64,000 nt of DNA from Rotaria macrura (taxonomy: Eukaryota > Rotifera > Eurotatoria > Philodinida > Philodinidae): assembly GCA_900239685.1 (NCBI GenBank), contig OENT01000150.1:62001-126000 (forward strand), given 5' to 3'. Each line of letters begins with the position of its first letter. Positions within the stretch are counted from its first letter, which is position 1. Shown here one piece after another: positions 10,823 to 25,100 of this stretch. A program made the translations under genes and the position numbers. The notes under the pieces are model-generated. The model had not been told where the DNA came from, searched no databases, and saw only the letters and a program-made list of their open reading frames with translations.

Positions 10823-13800
10823 TGCTTAAATTGAATTATAGTCGAAGAGAACAAGAGATGGTTATCGAATGTGAAATGAGATCAACTTCGAATATTTATA
10901 CAGAGACAAAAGAAAAGAATGTCTGACCGTTGAAATCTTCCTTGTTCTTGTTTTTCTTCGATTTATCCACGCGTTCATAAAAATAGAATTCAAAATTAGT
11001 CGATAACGACATCGTCTATTGCACTAGAATAATTTTTAAATTAATCTATCCGCCCGTAATCCACATGTTTACGATCTATCACTGTTGAATGTTTCATAAA
11101 AGTTCTGAACCTCGATATAAATTGACTTTTAATGAAAATAAAGAATGATTTGTTTTGGCATATACGTATCATAAAATTCGAAGATATCATCGTTTTCCAA
11201 GAATAAAATGGCAATACAGTGTTGAATTTGACGAAATCAACTAGCAAGCTTTTTTTCTTATTAAAATTAACGAGTTCAATTGAGATAAACAATAGAGTAA
11301 GAATACGGATAATCTGTTATCGTGAACATTTGTTTAGTATATACTGTGAACAACCACTGATCAGATAATCGCTGCAGTTTTTCTCGTCTATCGAGAATCG
11401 AAAATAGACCAATGTACATTAAGTACACATTGCATCTGACGAAAAGCAAAGAATTGCATAGAGTGAAACAATTTTATTTGACGACCAGTATTCGATCCGT
11501 TGACTGTACATGGACAATACTGAATGAAAAATGAGTGGAAGATAATGTTGAAATTCATAGAATTGAAGGAAAAAATTGAATAAAGACAATTATTTTGTGC
11601 TATCCGTGCAAAAGTAGTTCATAGAATTTCTACGAAACTTCACGAAAAAAAAAACAATGAGTACCAGTGACCAATGAATGAAAGTAAAATAGCATTTCTT
11701 ATTTAATCAGTTTGTCTCTTGAATGAGCTAAACAGTATCTTTTTTTAAATTTCCTCATGAAAAATTTTATCGGTCCATTGCAAATAATTGAATGGGATTT
11801 GGAACGCACAGGATGTTCGGGTGTCATCTTATACAAAGAGAATTCAACATCTTTGTCGTCTTTTCAATAGAGTGAGCTAATTCTCTTCGTGATGATGATA
11901 GATGAGAACTCCAAGTTTTATTGTATCAGTAATAAGTTAAGTAACAGTGCTTAAAACTATTTCGATCAACTTAGAAAAACAAAATTTACACTGACTGGAA
12001 AAAAGAAACGATAGACTTTTTGTCTTTGTGGTATGATTTTATGTCTTTGTATTTTAAAGTTTTCTTGATTAATTAAATATTTTATCTTCTATTTTTTAAG
12101 TCTACACTAGCCTATGCAGCTTTCCCAATGCTTTATTAGATCGTTTCCGATAGTCTTACCAGAGACGTCTCGAAGAACTCATATGATAATCACTGTACGC
12201 TTTTGATCCCGTAATTCCATAAACAGTGAGTCATTAGAAAATAGGGGAACGTATTTCAAAATTGCTTTGAAATATCACATTTTGTAGAATTTGTTCTTCT
12301 GATCATTTTGGCGAAAAGCTTTTTTTTCTACTTTCATCAACAAATAATTGTGTGGATATTGAAATACTGAAAAGCATTAAATGACTCGTGAGTTATTATA
12401 TAATGCGACATTTTTCAGTTTTATTGTCCAAGCGCTGTCCTTTGCTCATGAAAGTAGAAAAGATTATTTTACTTGACTGATCAGTGGAACAGTCTATATG
12501 AAATAGTGTATGTCGAATAGTGCTTGGATAGTTTGTGTTTTTTTGTGGCTAGCTATCATTTGGAGGTATTTTGAGAAGTGACCAAAGTTTCTATCGTAGT
12601 AAACAATCCTATTTTTCTACCGTGCCAACACGTGTTTGAGTTAAGAATATAAAGTTAGAACTCTTGTCTATCATTAAGAAAAAAGCTAGCTCGGCACGGC
12701 TACGGATCAGCGCTCGCTCATGGGGAAGGTTTAAAATTGAAAAGCGTGGGAGACCGTCTCGTAAATCGAAAGTTTGCTACGAACAATTTATCGAACTTGT
12801 TCAAAACTATAAGAGCAGTGATATAAACTACAGTTTTGCCCCTGATTCATCTTACAAGAATAATCTATCGAATAATTTCATCTAAAATGTGCAGTTCTTT
12901 TACTTTTTTAGATTGTATCTTTCTCTGAAAATCAGTCAGAAGATTTTATGAGAATTTATTGTAAGAATATAACGAACATATTCTAAAGATCAGACTATAT
13001 GCATGATACTCATGTATCAGAAAAGACGACTACAGTTTTATCTTTATGGTTTGAAATGGTAAGTCATGAAACCTTCCCTTGTGTAAATTACCGAAAATAT
13101 AGAAATCCTTAACAGGTAAAATTTAAAGCTTTCTTATTTGATGAACCAAAGATGGATCAGAAACGACCTAATATTCTAACAGGTTGTAAGAAGCTCAACA
13201 ACTTTTGATTGCAATCTTCATTTGAATTATTCGTTCTTTCGTGTAAAAGTGATTTACTCCTAGTCACTCTATAAACATTAAATTTTGTGAACATTCCGTA
13301 ACGGTTACTATTTTTGGAATAACTCTGCTGCAGTCAAAGAGACACGAATGAAATGTTTATTAGTGGTAGATCTAAACAAACTTTACTTGTGATAAAAGTT
13401 TCCAAAAGTTTGCTTGTATTACAAAGAAGTCACAAAGACTACGTTTTCAAAAAACGAAATCCCTTAACGCTTGACTGTGCCGAGTTCATTTGTTTGGATT
13501 ACAATGGAGATATTTTATTTTCTTCTTGTTCAATAGCTCTCCCATCATTCTGTCGACAAGGATGCCCATTTCGGTATGTGTAGATTGAACTCTTTGATTT
13601 ACCTGCACCAACAGAGTTTTGCTCTTACTACCGATAAGATTTCTTCTCAGTATAAGATATTGGAGCAACTGTCGCTGAAGAGCTAATGATTCGTAAGAAT
13701 CTTTTATGCGATTGACTAAATCAGTGAAAAATGGAATCAGAAATGAATAGAATTATGTAATTCGCTCAACACTTAACATTGGTTATGAGTTAATATGATA

Positions 13801-14587
13801 AAATGAGAAACGTACAATCGAGTTCTGATTTATAGACAATATTCGCTTCTACGTGGCCTCCTCTATTGCACACCATCTGTCTTCACACAACACCATCATG
13901 CCATTAATGACTGGGGATATATTTAAAAATGATTAGTTCTGCATTGACTTCTTCCATTTTCAGCAAATAATTGCGTTGATATTCTGGCCTTTCTATATCA
14001 GCAAGTATACATATGTGTTTTAGAAATATATATACATATACACTGAAACTAAAGGAAGAATCAAATTCGTAGTGTCAATAAATTAAGATACCGATAAAAA
14101 AGTCATATGATGAAAATGGATTCGTCAGTACAACTTTTTATAATTTGATCACATGTTATCGTTCATGCTCCATACGAATGTAAATATGCTTTGTTTAAGT
14201 GGATTCAACGTCAATATCATAAATTTAAGCATGATGATGATAATGATCTTCATTTGGCTTTCATTACTAAAAGACTATCAAATATAATCAACTGATAATT
14301 GTTGACAGTGTAACAGACTTATAATTGAAAAGAATCTGTCTGCTTCTGTTACAAATAGGTACTATTCATTCTTGTTTTCAAGATTTGAAAATTGTCTTTA
14401 TCATAAAAAACTGATCGAAGAACACATTTCACTCCTACTGTCATAAAGTCTCATGCTTCCCAATTGTTTGTTCTTATTTCTTAAGAGAAAGAAGAAAACA
14501 GAAAACTCCTTATTATAATTATTATATTCATGAACAATACAGATAAAAAAACAGAACAGAAGAGTAGAATCAATCGAAATTTTTCTG
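10823..14587. other. intergenic, no gene recognised
   Basis: About 3.8 kb lies between the 5' end of the H2A variant gene and the 3' end of the AP-3 sigma gene, both on the minus strand. It should hold the H2A promoter at its left end and the AP-3 sigma 3' untranslated region at its right end. Frames at 12664 (+) and 13353 (+) lack motifs and splice support. I see nothing else. Confidence 0.5.
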
Positions 14588-15130
14588 TTATTGTAATTTG
14601 GTATTGAATTTTTTGTTCACATCCATTTTAACTTTTTCTGCTTTTGTATTAACGGCAGATTTTATTTTTGATCCTACATGTGTAAGCACGCCAGTATCCT
14701 GTCGTTCTAAACGTTCTTGAGTACGCATATCATTTAAAATAAAATCAGGATTACGTTCTACCATGAAACCAGCCATGAAAAATTCATTTAAAATATGATT
14801 AACTTTATCTGAATGAAATATTAAATCAAGTTCACAAACGTTTTCAAAATATTGATCTAAACATTGTACAAATATATGAATTAATTCATAAGTATCATAT
14901 TCTGATTCACTGGAATCAATAACGCATACGAAAAAAAGTGTTGCATAATGACGATATATTAATTTATAATCATTGTATTCAACGAAATTACACGCACTGG
15001 CATCACGTTTTGATATTATTTGATACGATTCACGAAGCAATTTTTGTTGTAGTTCAGACGAGCACGATTCGAAAAATCGCGATGCACGCATTTGACCACG
15101 CGTGTTAAATACAAGTACGGCTTTTATCAT
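14588..15130 (-). CDS. AP3S1: AP-3 complex sigma subunit
   Basis: A single 180-residue frame matches the clathrin-adaptor small chain across its length: MIKAVLVFN at the start, then ISKRDASACNF, KLIYRHYATLFF, DSSESE and FENVCELDLIFHSDKV. The CNF and ENVCELDLIFH signatures point to the sigma-3 (AP-3) type rather than sigma-1 or -2. AP-3 is a heterotetramer that sorts cargo from endosomes to lysosome-related organelles. Human AP3S1 is 193 residues, so this copy is near full length; the variable C-terminal tail (VGSKIKSAV..., ending FNTKLQ) is shorter and Lys-rich. The first ATG matches the conserved family start. Unlike the other conserved genes here it has no introns, so a retrocopy origin is possible, although the frame is intact and looks constrained. 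Confidence 0.95.
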   Translation of the reverse strand: MIKAVLVFNTRGQMRASRFFESCSSELQQKLLRESYQIISKRDASACNFVEYNDYKLIYRHYATLFFVCVIDSSESEYDTYELIHIFVQCLDQYFENVCELDLIFHSDKVNHILNEFFMAGFMVERNPDFILNDMRTQERLERQDTGVLTHVGSKIKSAVNTKAEKVKMDVNKKFNTKLQ

Positions 15131-18100
15131 TTTTTAAACAGTTCTGATGTTGTTTGACTATTTACCTTTATTTTGTCACCAATCCACACAACAATGTATG
15201 AAAGAGAATAAATGTAAAAGATAAGCATGTGTAAGTATGGACACCGAGTGACAAATGTAGTATCAACGAGCATTTTGCATGCAGAAAAAAAAACAAAATA
15301 AAGATGGCTTCTTATCTTTGAATTTTTATCAATATTAAAATATTCTCATTGAAGTATTATAGTAAAGAATGAATAACTTTTGTTTTTCGTACAATCAAAA
15401 TGTTTCGTTCAGGTACCACATAACTAGATCATGATTATTTCGAGAATAATATCTATTTACAGATTAGTATACAATAAGCTAACCTATTGATAACTTTTTT
15501 TGTTCGTTTTCATTCGTTCGTCGACGAGAAAGTTTGTTATCGAAAACTAGAAATATCATCTTTGGCTAATTTTTAATTTAGTTCCTTTTGTGTATAGTGA
15601 TCGAAACTACATTCATAGAATATATTGGGGAGTCTTCTGATTGCATCTTAAATCAGTAGATACTATTACGAAATGATTCTTATTTGGTATGCAGTTTAAA
15701 CATTGTGAAACTTCATCTTCAGTTAAATGACAAAAGTCGAATTAGTGGCACACGATAGAACATTTTATGAAATTAAATTCTTTCCATGGATAATATGAAC
15801 AAGCTCTGCTGTTAAATAGTATTGTTTCAGTCATGACAACAATTTTGCTTCGGATCAAGTATAAACATGTACAGTGGAACAATCAGCTATGTCTTCGATA
15901 AAACGTAAACTTTAGCTTTCGTCAGAACATCGACAACATTTTCAAACTTAGTATTTATTGCATTACAAACTTCTACGGATTCAAAATCAAGATTTGTGCA
16001 AGTCAAGATATAACTCTTCACAGACTCATAATGTTAAAATAAATTCTTAAATGATCTGCAAGTGTTGAAATTAAGTGATCAAAGTCAGTTTGTCGTACTA
16101 TAATTATTTCGTACTGATATGAAAGAAGCAACTGCATATTTTCAACATCATAGGTTGATTCGAATAGAAGAACAAATCTAGTAACATGTACTACTATTCT
16201 AACTTATGATATGTAGTTATATTGAAAAACCACGACGATTACATATCTTATATAAGAAGAGTATCTTTATCGGTTCTTTGTTGACAAGTATCAGTTTAGA
16301 TGAAACAAGTCTTTTTCTTAAACAATAGCTTCAAGGAAAGTTCTTGTAAAAACTTTCTTGTCATCTAGAGCATAATTATACGTACTGAACAATGTTACAT
16401 GAAAAGAATTTCAAATTAAAAATAACTTAGGACAATTATTAAACGTGTTTGAAACACAAGGTATAGATGGATTAGTTAAATATTAATTTCTTTGGACAAT
16501 GTGACAAACACTTTGAGCGTTAGTATCGCACATAATACAGATCATTTTGGTTCATACAATTATTCAGATATGAACGAAATAAAATACTATGATTGAATAG
16601 TTCAATAATGTTCATATAGCTACTGTATTACGGTTTTTGCAAACAGTTGAAAATGTTCCTTTTCAATATTACATTGGGAACAAAAGAATTAACTCTTGCC
16701 TTTGAAATAAATTCTCTCGTGAATTGAATGATGACTTCAAAAAAAAAGCTGCCGTTTTTGAAGTCCAGCTTTTCATAATGTATGATCTGATCTCATGGAC
16801 AAGAGAATTCATTACAAACTTCGACAACCACAATCATCGAAACATTCATGCAAAGCATATTATGAATGGCAAGATAAGTAGTATCTATAGTTGGTTAATT
16901 ATGAGCAATATGCGTAACAATTTATCTAACTACATTTTCATCAGTAACCAATCATATATTTCAACGACAAACTTTGAGCAAATATTCAATAACTGCATGA
17001 AATTCACAGTCTAATTGACTAATGTTCATTCTTCTCACTCATACCAATAATTTCTAATTGCATATTTCTTTCAGTGATGTGCTAGCTGAATTTTTCGAAG
17101 ATTTTGTTTCAATGAAATAATTTGAAATTAGTAAAAATAATTGAAATATTGAGGCAGAACAAAGATGAGTTTTCTTTATGTAGGTTTTATTTTTCTCGAT
17201 TGAAAATATCTGGTCTACAAAACTGAAATTTTATTTACGTATATCTGTTTAATAGATGGTTCAAAATCAGTAATATTTATTAAAATTTTCTATACGAGCC
17301 GATTGACAATTCAATACTGCATACATCAAAATTACAATGGACATACATATCCATATCGTTGAAGATTTTATCAGTTGATTTGAAAACTTGATTATGAACA
17401 ATATAAAATATACTTGAAGTATGATTCAACACAGTAGAATACTAAGCATTTAAAACATCCTTGAACACTCAAAACCTATACCTGTATGTATTGATTCAAC
17501 AGTGACGCAAGCTTTCATTCTCATCTACGTACATTCTTCGCATTCGATTTTGTGTGATTTCTATCTGCTACTTTTATGAATCTATTGCTATGGTCATATG
17601 TACTTGTAAATCATTCATTAATTTTGTTCTTCTAGATTCAAATGACCTGTAGTAACATGAATGTTACTTGCCGCTATCAATCAACCGTCTAGTTAACATA
17701 CATGCGGGAGTAGCAAAATCACAATGTTTTACGAACATTGAAAAAAAATGATGGTAAAGATTCGATGATACGATCACAATCGTATTCTTCCATGATCCAT
17801 GGTGTAGCAAATCTAGTTTAATTGAGACTAACAATTTTTTTTCAACATCTAATCTATCGAAGAGAACTTACCGCCACGGTAACAAGTAACTGTTAGTATA
17901 TAACTGTGTAGTTACCAGTCACAGGGAAATAGACAAACGAAAAAAACGTCGATTGCACTTTTTTTACGAATGAAAAGAGTTGTCTTGGTAAAGAATTTTC
18001 AATACAGTTTTATGATAAAATTTTATAGAAAAATCGTTTCTGCTCCCAATGCAATCTTGAATGTATTGAAAAAATCGAATAAATCATTTTATGAAAATAA

Positions 18101-19125
18101 ATGAATACACAGATTTTCTGGAATAGAGATCTTTGTTGCAGCTACGTCCAAATTCATTTGTTTCCCATGAAATTCATTCTGTATTGAAAATAAGAAGTGG
18201 ACGACTCGGTTATTATTCTGTTGATAAATAATTGGTAGTGGTGACTTCTCATTTCTTTGATAATATTTTTCTCTCCTTCGGAAAAATGCACTTTTCGAGA
18301 AACAAAATAGTGTTCGAGATTAACATATGAATATGACCTTCAAGATGTTTAATTTGATTATGTTCTTCAGTGTGTATCAAAACGATCGGATAGAGAAGGT
18401 TCACTATGAGCTTTTTATCCAGACATATCTCATCTACGACTGATGCTGATGTCAGACCGTTTTTTTTTTGCTAAATCAGAATAAAAATGTACTTGCTTCC
18501 CGTTCTACATGGGCGTATGTTCTCGAACTTCTAATAATAGATACACAATCAAGGCAAAGAGAGAAAATAGGACGAAGGTTTTGGTGACATCAATGTAATC
18601 TGGGTGTGTGACATCAGGAAAATTTGTAGAAAGAAACAAGTGCACATAAAGTTTCAGTGTTAACCCTCCAGTTATTGAAAAATCTTCTGAAGACTTAAAT
18701 TCGAAGTCGTGAAAGTTTTCTTCAACAATGTACTTTTATCATTGGAACATCTACATGACATAACTAATTAAATTTTCAAGAAAAACCAAGCATACACGTG
18801 ATTCTTAGGTTATGAATTTATCAACCTGGTTTTTTTTTCGTACATTGTGACACGTAAAATTATTGAATACCGAACATTGACATGATTATATTAGGAAATC
18901 ACGGTTTCGCTTTTGTTGAAAATCTGTTTTCTTCTTCTATTATTATTTAAACAGAAAAAAATTGAAAAGAAAAACAAAAGAAAAAGAAGAAATGAAAAGA
19001 ATCTGAGCCATTCCACAATATAAAAAGAGAAAAAAAATAGGAAGAACAGACGGCGGGCATTTATGCACAAACATATATTTATGTATATACATATAAAAGA
19101 AAAAAAATACTGCAAGAACTAGAGA
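15131..19125. other. intergenic, no gene recognised
   Basis: About 4 kb upstream of AP3S1 and downstream of the protocadherin-like gene. A 96-residue frame at 16724 (+) has no recognisable motif. The right end (about 18900-19125) is A/T-rich low complexity and is probably 3' untranslated sequence of the protocadherin-like gene. No tRNA or mobile element is visible. Confidence 0.5.
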
Positions 19126-22100
19126 CTAGACGACTGTCGAGTTAGTATATAATACTGCTGAATCGATCGATTGTTTATCTAAAACATTTTCTCGACTCAT
19201 ATACAATTGTTCGAATCGTCTTAAGGCATGGTCAGCTAATCGATCCGGTGAATTCGATGTTGGCAATGGTAATATAGTCCTTTGTTGATGTTTACCTTCA
19301 TGCTCAAGATTAAATCGAACACGTCGTGTAGAATCTGTTCCGTTCGTTGCTACTGTCGAATCATTAAAACGATTGAGTAACGTTGTGTATGACGGAGGTT
19401 GTTGATTTTTGTGAATCATACCTTCTTTCATCATGGTATATGGTTGACGATAGATATGATGTGAATGTGATGAGGATAATAATGTATTACTTCCATTTGT
19501 CATTGGTGGATCTGATATATCTGATGAACCACAAAAACCATCATCTGAACTAACCGGTGTATGTGGAGAAGGATTAGTTGACGATGATGAAACAATAGCG
19601 ACTGTATAGTCTGTCGGTGTTGATGATGGCTGCATATTTAAACTAGGTGTTCCAGTTGTTGTCGATGATGATTCGTATGTTACTGTTGAATGTCGTTTTG
19701 GTGAGCATATTTGTTGAGATAAATTTGTCGTTCCATGAGTTTGTGTTGGAATAGATAGACGATTAAGTGAATGAAATGTTGATGAATCATTACTACGTTG
19801 AGAATAACGCGAATCAGGACGATTCGCTGTTGATAATACCCATGATGAATATGCCTAAGAGAAAAAAATAGATACGTTCATTAGAAATAACTCGATACAT
19901 GATCATGAAAAAATAGTAATAGAATTTTCCTTATGAATCACTATGGATCTTCAGTGCAGTAAAACTATCATATTTTTTATGACTTGAAATATTGAAGTAT
20001 TATCTACTGGAACTATGAAATTCGTATCTGATATTCCTAACAACTATCGAATATGACATGAAGATTTGTATTTATCAACATAATGAATGTTTCTTATGGA
20101 TTATTACTTCATACGGAGAAATAGGCACCTGTAAAAATTACCCATAAAAAATTCATTATTGATTGTTCAATTTTCTTAGGGATTGCCAATTATGGCTGAA
20201 GTTTTTCATACGACTGTACTCACTTCTATAATTACAATGTATGAAACGATATTGTTTTCAGATTCAACTAGCATCACTTGACAATAGAATTAAAGCTTGA
20301 CCTTTATAGCATAGTTGATAGAAGAAACTTTCGAAAGCTTTGAATTATCTACTGATGCAGCAACTATGTTCAAAGCATCGATTGATTCTTAGACAATGAA
20401 TGGTAATCACGTTGGTTAAATGAGCGAACTCATTTTTATTCAGAATTAAATAAAATAATTTCTGAGATCAATGCTTTTCCTTTAGCCATAGTAGTCGGTC
20501 ATGAAAATCAAGAAGAAGTGAAACTATTATTGTTTATGTTGATTCTAGTATATTCAATAAAATTCCTATGGAAGAGATTTGAAGATCGTGGAAGATTATC
20601 GAAATTTCATGTTCCATGAACGCTCTTTCAAATTCACTTCCAAATCATTCAGGAAGACTTGAGATTTTCAAATATACATAGTAATTTTCATTCAAAGACA
20701 AACAAAAACTTGCAAAGCTTTTATGTCCAATGAAGATACATATTGCAAAAGAATAACATTCTTCATCTCCGTGAAATTTTTACTCACACTAAAGATTTGT
20801 CAAAAAGTAATCTATAGACCTAGAATATAATCGATAAACCTAACTAAGGATTATAAAATAGTTCACACGATCTCTAAAACTAGGTTCGATCATTGAAAAC
20901 TTCATTGAAAAGTGATTATTTTTCATTCTATCTTCTTCGGTGCTTCAGGATAAATCATATATGAATCTTGATTTTCACTTAGGAATTCGTATGTATAGAT
21001 CGAACAATCATAATCGTGCACATTATAGTTTTACATTCTTTAAAAATTTTCTCGACAAAGTGCAAACTTCATATAAGTTATAACAACAGTCGACAAATAT
21101 ACGACGATGAAATATATTTCCTCATTTGTGAAGCTATTGTTGAATATTCTAACCTTCGTCCTTTGATCATCGTAAAGTTCTTTTTCATTTAATTTTCCTA
21201 GTAAACAGCTATTATCATTAATTAATGGTATTGGTGTCATGGAACTTTTATTTAAGACAAGTAATGATGATGGTGATGGTATATCATCATATTCATAACA
21301 ATTGCTAACACGTAAAGTTTGTCGTTTATCGTTAATATTCGATGTTGATGATTTAAATAAATTCATTGTTGAACAATCAGATTGTTGTTGTAAAGCTGAT
21401 GATGTTGATGATGAATCTTGACTTTTTAATAAATCTTTTTGTTGAAATGATTTACGTTTAATCAATGATATGAATATAAATGTTATACCAACAAGTATAA
21501 TACTTAATACAGTGATTACAATGAAGACAAGAAATTTATTTGTTTGATCTAACGACGATGGCGAATAGGAATGACGTGATTGATATGAATGATGAGGTTG
21601 ATGTTGAGGCTGATTATTATTATTATTATTTAAATGGTATTGTAAATAGGAGAAGCGATTATTTAAATGAGAGCCAACATAATCATATTGTTTAACAATA
21701 GTTTGTACACGCTCATAATTATCAACAACAATTAGTTTTAGTAATTTTTCTTCAAAGAAATTTTGACCATCGATAATCTTCAAGAAGAAAGAAAGAATAA
21801 TTTTAAAAAATATAAAAATGTTCTTTCGTTTTTTCTATTCTTACTTTAAATGCTAAGTAATAGACACCTTCATTCAGTGCTGAATTATTAGTTGAATTAA
21901 AAAATAATCGTGCTTGATCATCCAGATAAAATTTTGATGAATCAAATTTTAATGAAAACTTTTGTTCAATTAAATAATCATAATTTTTCAATTGATTAAT
22001 TTGTTGAACAAGCATTAATGTATGATTCGGTACTTGATCACTATCTTGTACATCGATTTGACATATATAATCGTTCATATGCCAATACGTACGATCGATA

Positions 22101-25100
22101 ATAAGCGTGTCATTATGATCGTTCGGAAATATAAATCGTGGAATTTCATCATTCAAATCAAGAATATTTATATGAATTTGAATACGTGAGGATTTATGAA
22201 CGCCATCAGATGCGATCACATAGAATGTATATCGATCAGCTTGTTCACGATCGAATGGATTAACAGAATAAATTTTGCCGTCAGTTGATGAAAGTTGGAA
22301 AAGAGAAGAGACTTCATTGGATGGATTATCAATGGAATACGTCAGAGACGAATTATCGGCATCAAAAGCAATGACTTGGCCAATATAACTATTCGGAGCA
22401 TTGTTTTCAAATATTGAAAATTCGTACGTTGTCTTTGCAAACTGGAAATAAAGAAATATTGACGAACAAATCAATTTGAATATGAATTCATCGTTTCGAA
22501 AACATTGGGCATTCAAGTTCGATATTTATCTGACAAATTCTTAATTCTTTCATTTCAAAACAACAACAAAAAATGAGTTGCTATCCATAGTTTATTTCAT
22601 TTCAATAGTAAGACTTCACGTTTTTCTTTTTAGTATTTGTCTTCACATCTACTTGAAACCGGAGTTTTCTAAAGTCAAGCGTTAAATCTTTTTCAATTTT
22701 TTCCTCTTTATATTAATTTTTTTGTTGAGTTCTATCATGTAAATCTCAATGTAATTTTCGATTCTTTATATCCACTTTACTGTTCTCTAAAAAAAACAAA
22801 GGACATGTCAAGAGACAGAGCTTGACTAAGTACTTTATTGAAATTAAGCATTGCCTCTATCTTACGACACAATCTGTATATAATTGAAGCATCAATGTTC
22901 GAGGTACTATAATTTTCTCTACTTGAAAAGTAACAATTAAAAAACGAATGACTCTATTAAGTGCTGCATCCTAACATGCTCTTTCGAACAAAAAGAAAAT
23001 TAAGTGTGTGGAATGATGAACGCCTACAAAGAAATTGGATTTACCGAATGAATTATTCTCGACCTTGGTTTATAAAACATGTTCTGAAAATGTCACGAAC
23101 TAGGAATGCACACTTAATTATATCTGGGAGATATTCAGCAAATATCATGAAATCTGAATATATATATATATGTATGTATAATGTGAGCTAGATTTTTTCA
23201 CACAAGTAGCCTAACTATCAAATAAGATGTATGGTATGAAAACTGCTAATCCTTAGTGGAAATTCTTCTTATTCTAAAAACTCAAACTCTAAATAGTGAC
23301 AACCATTTTTAATTCTTGTTCATTAGATGTTACACTATGAAATCTAATCATATGACACGTTGACTTTTTTTAATCACGGCTAAGCAAAAAAAAATTCATT
23401 TTAATGACGTTGAAAATTAATCAGCAGATATTTATGATTTCTCAAGGAAAAACATGAATGTAAACTGAATATTAGCTAATCATCAATAATGTATAGTCTC
23501 TTGGGCTATATTCATGCATTTGTGAATTCAGCTAATCCAAACAATGATTAATAAGATGTCCACAGAAGTATTCAACAGAAAACTTGTTAGAGTTCTGTCA
23601 TATCTTGATTAATTCAAATTGATAGTTTTACTAATGAATATCCAGTGTTCACAAAGGTAATCATGCGAACTTCAAATAAACAGTCGTTACAGATACAAAA
23701 TTAACAGAAAAGAAACATAGATTATTAGTATCATAATCAAGAGTAGAAAAGTATGTCATGTTTTCTTATGATTCTTCATATTATATGCTATCGATGAAAT
23801 ACTTGAAAAATATCATTAATTAATGATACTTTCAAACTCGATCAACTGCTATCAGTCAGAATTCAGCAATAAATTAGAATACAGATTGACTTTAGCTTAT
23901 GAAATATTTCAATTCAATATTGAATTCATTTTATAAAAATGAAACTATTTGTATTTTTCTATTTCAAATGCTTATTGTACGTAGCATGAAATTTATTGAC
24001 GATAATTGAATTCAGTTTCATGATAAATTTTTCATCGTTAATAATATAAAAATGTCGTATTGTCATGGTTAATAAAAGAATCAGACATTAGTTTTTCAAA
24101 CAGAAAATTCAAACATAATTCTTGTTTTTTCATAGTTGAGCAGAGTTCATCATGCATAAATATATGAGAAGCAATACGAGGAGTACTAATAGAAAAACGA
24201 ATTTCATGAAAGTTTAAATCTGCGTTCGATTTCTCTGTGTACATGAAAAAAGAAAATATCATGAGCTTTCCTTGCAACATGCTCTTTGTCTGCCTGTGAC
24301 ACGTCATATTGCTTATGTAATTTAACGAGCTCTCTATTCAACGATGTTAAATTCAGAAAAAATAAATCCTTTTAAAATGTTAACTTGTCGGCACGTTACA
24401 TCAGTGTACATAACTTGAAAGTTGACTGTCTCAGTTCATTTAGATGCGTCAAAAGCAGCTAACATTATTATATTTCCATGACATTCTCTATACAAATGAT
24501 GACAAGAACACCTTTTGATAGCTATTGAATAAAATCAAAGATGTTTTCTCATCAATAGTCTTCATGTTATATTGGCTAACATCAATGAGTGAAAAATGAG
24601 ATATCTATCATCGAAAGAATATCGATATATTTTCGATGAAATCGAGTTTTCAACAAAAACAACAACACAATGCGTAAAATGATATATCTCGAATTAGATT
24701 CGAAAACAACTAAGTTGAATAGTGTGGAGTTCATGATTTGTGTCAAGTAAAAGTTCTCATTGGTTACATGTGAAAAGAAAACTCTTCCTGTAAGTTGATC
24801 ATTAAACATGAATATATTTCGCTTGAGCGGATATCCTTCAGATAAGAAAAAAACATGAACATCTATATATAGTATTTAGAAGTTTTTCTGTACACTAATT
24901 AGACTCGATTATATACAATGTTCTTAAGATGTACTAGATATATTATTTCATAATTCTTCTACTGATCATAATCATTATTGACTTACTTTTGGAATATTAT
25001 CATTGTGATCAACAATATTAACATAAACCATTGCTGTTGCTTTTAATTGTTGTCCTTTACTAGGATGATCCATAGCAGTTACATTAAATGTAAAACGTTG

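Noticed and set aside
12664-12885. 73-residue plus-strand frame rich in Lys/Arg and Ser
   Set aside because: It starts at TTG, has no motif, no splice support and no recognisable relatives; likely chance.
16724-17014. 96-residue plus-strand frame
   Set aside because: Composition matches background AT-rich DNA; no domain, no flanking splice sites and no poly(A) context that decides it.
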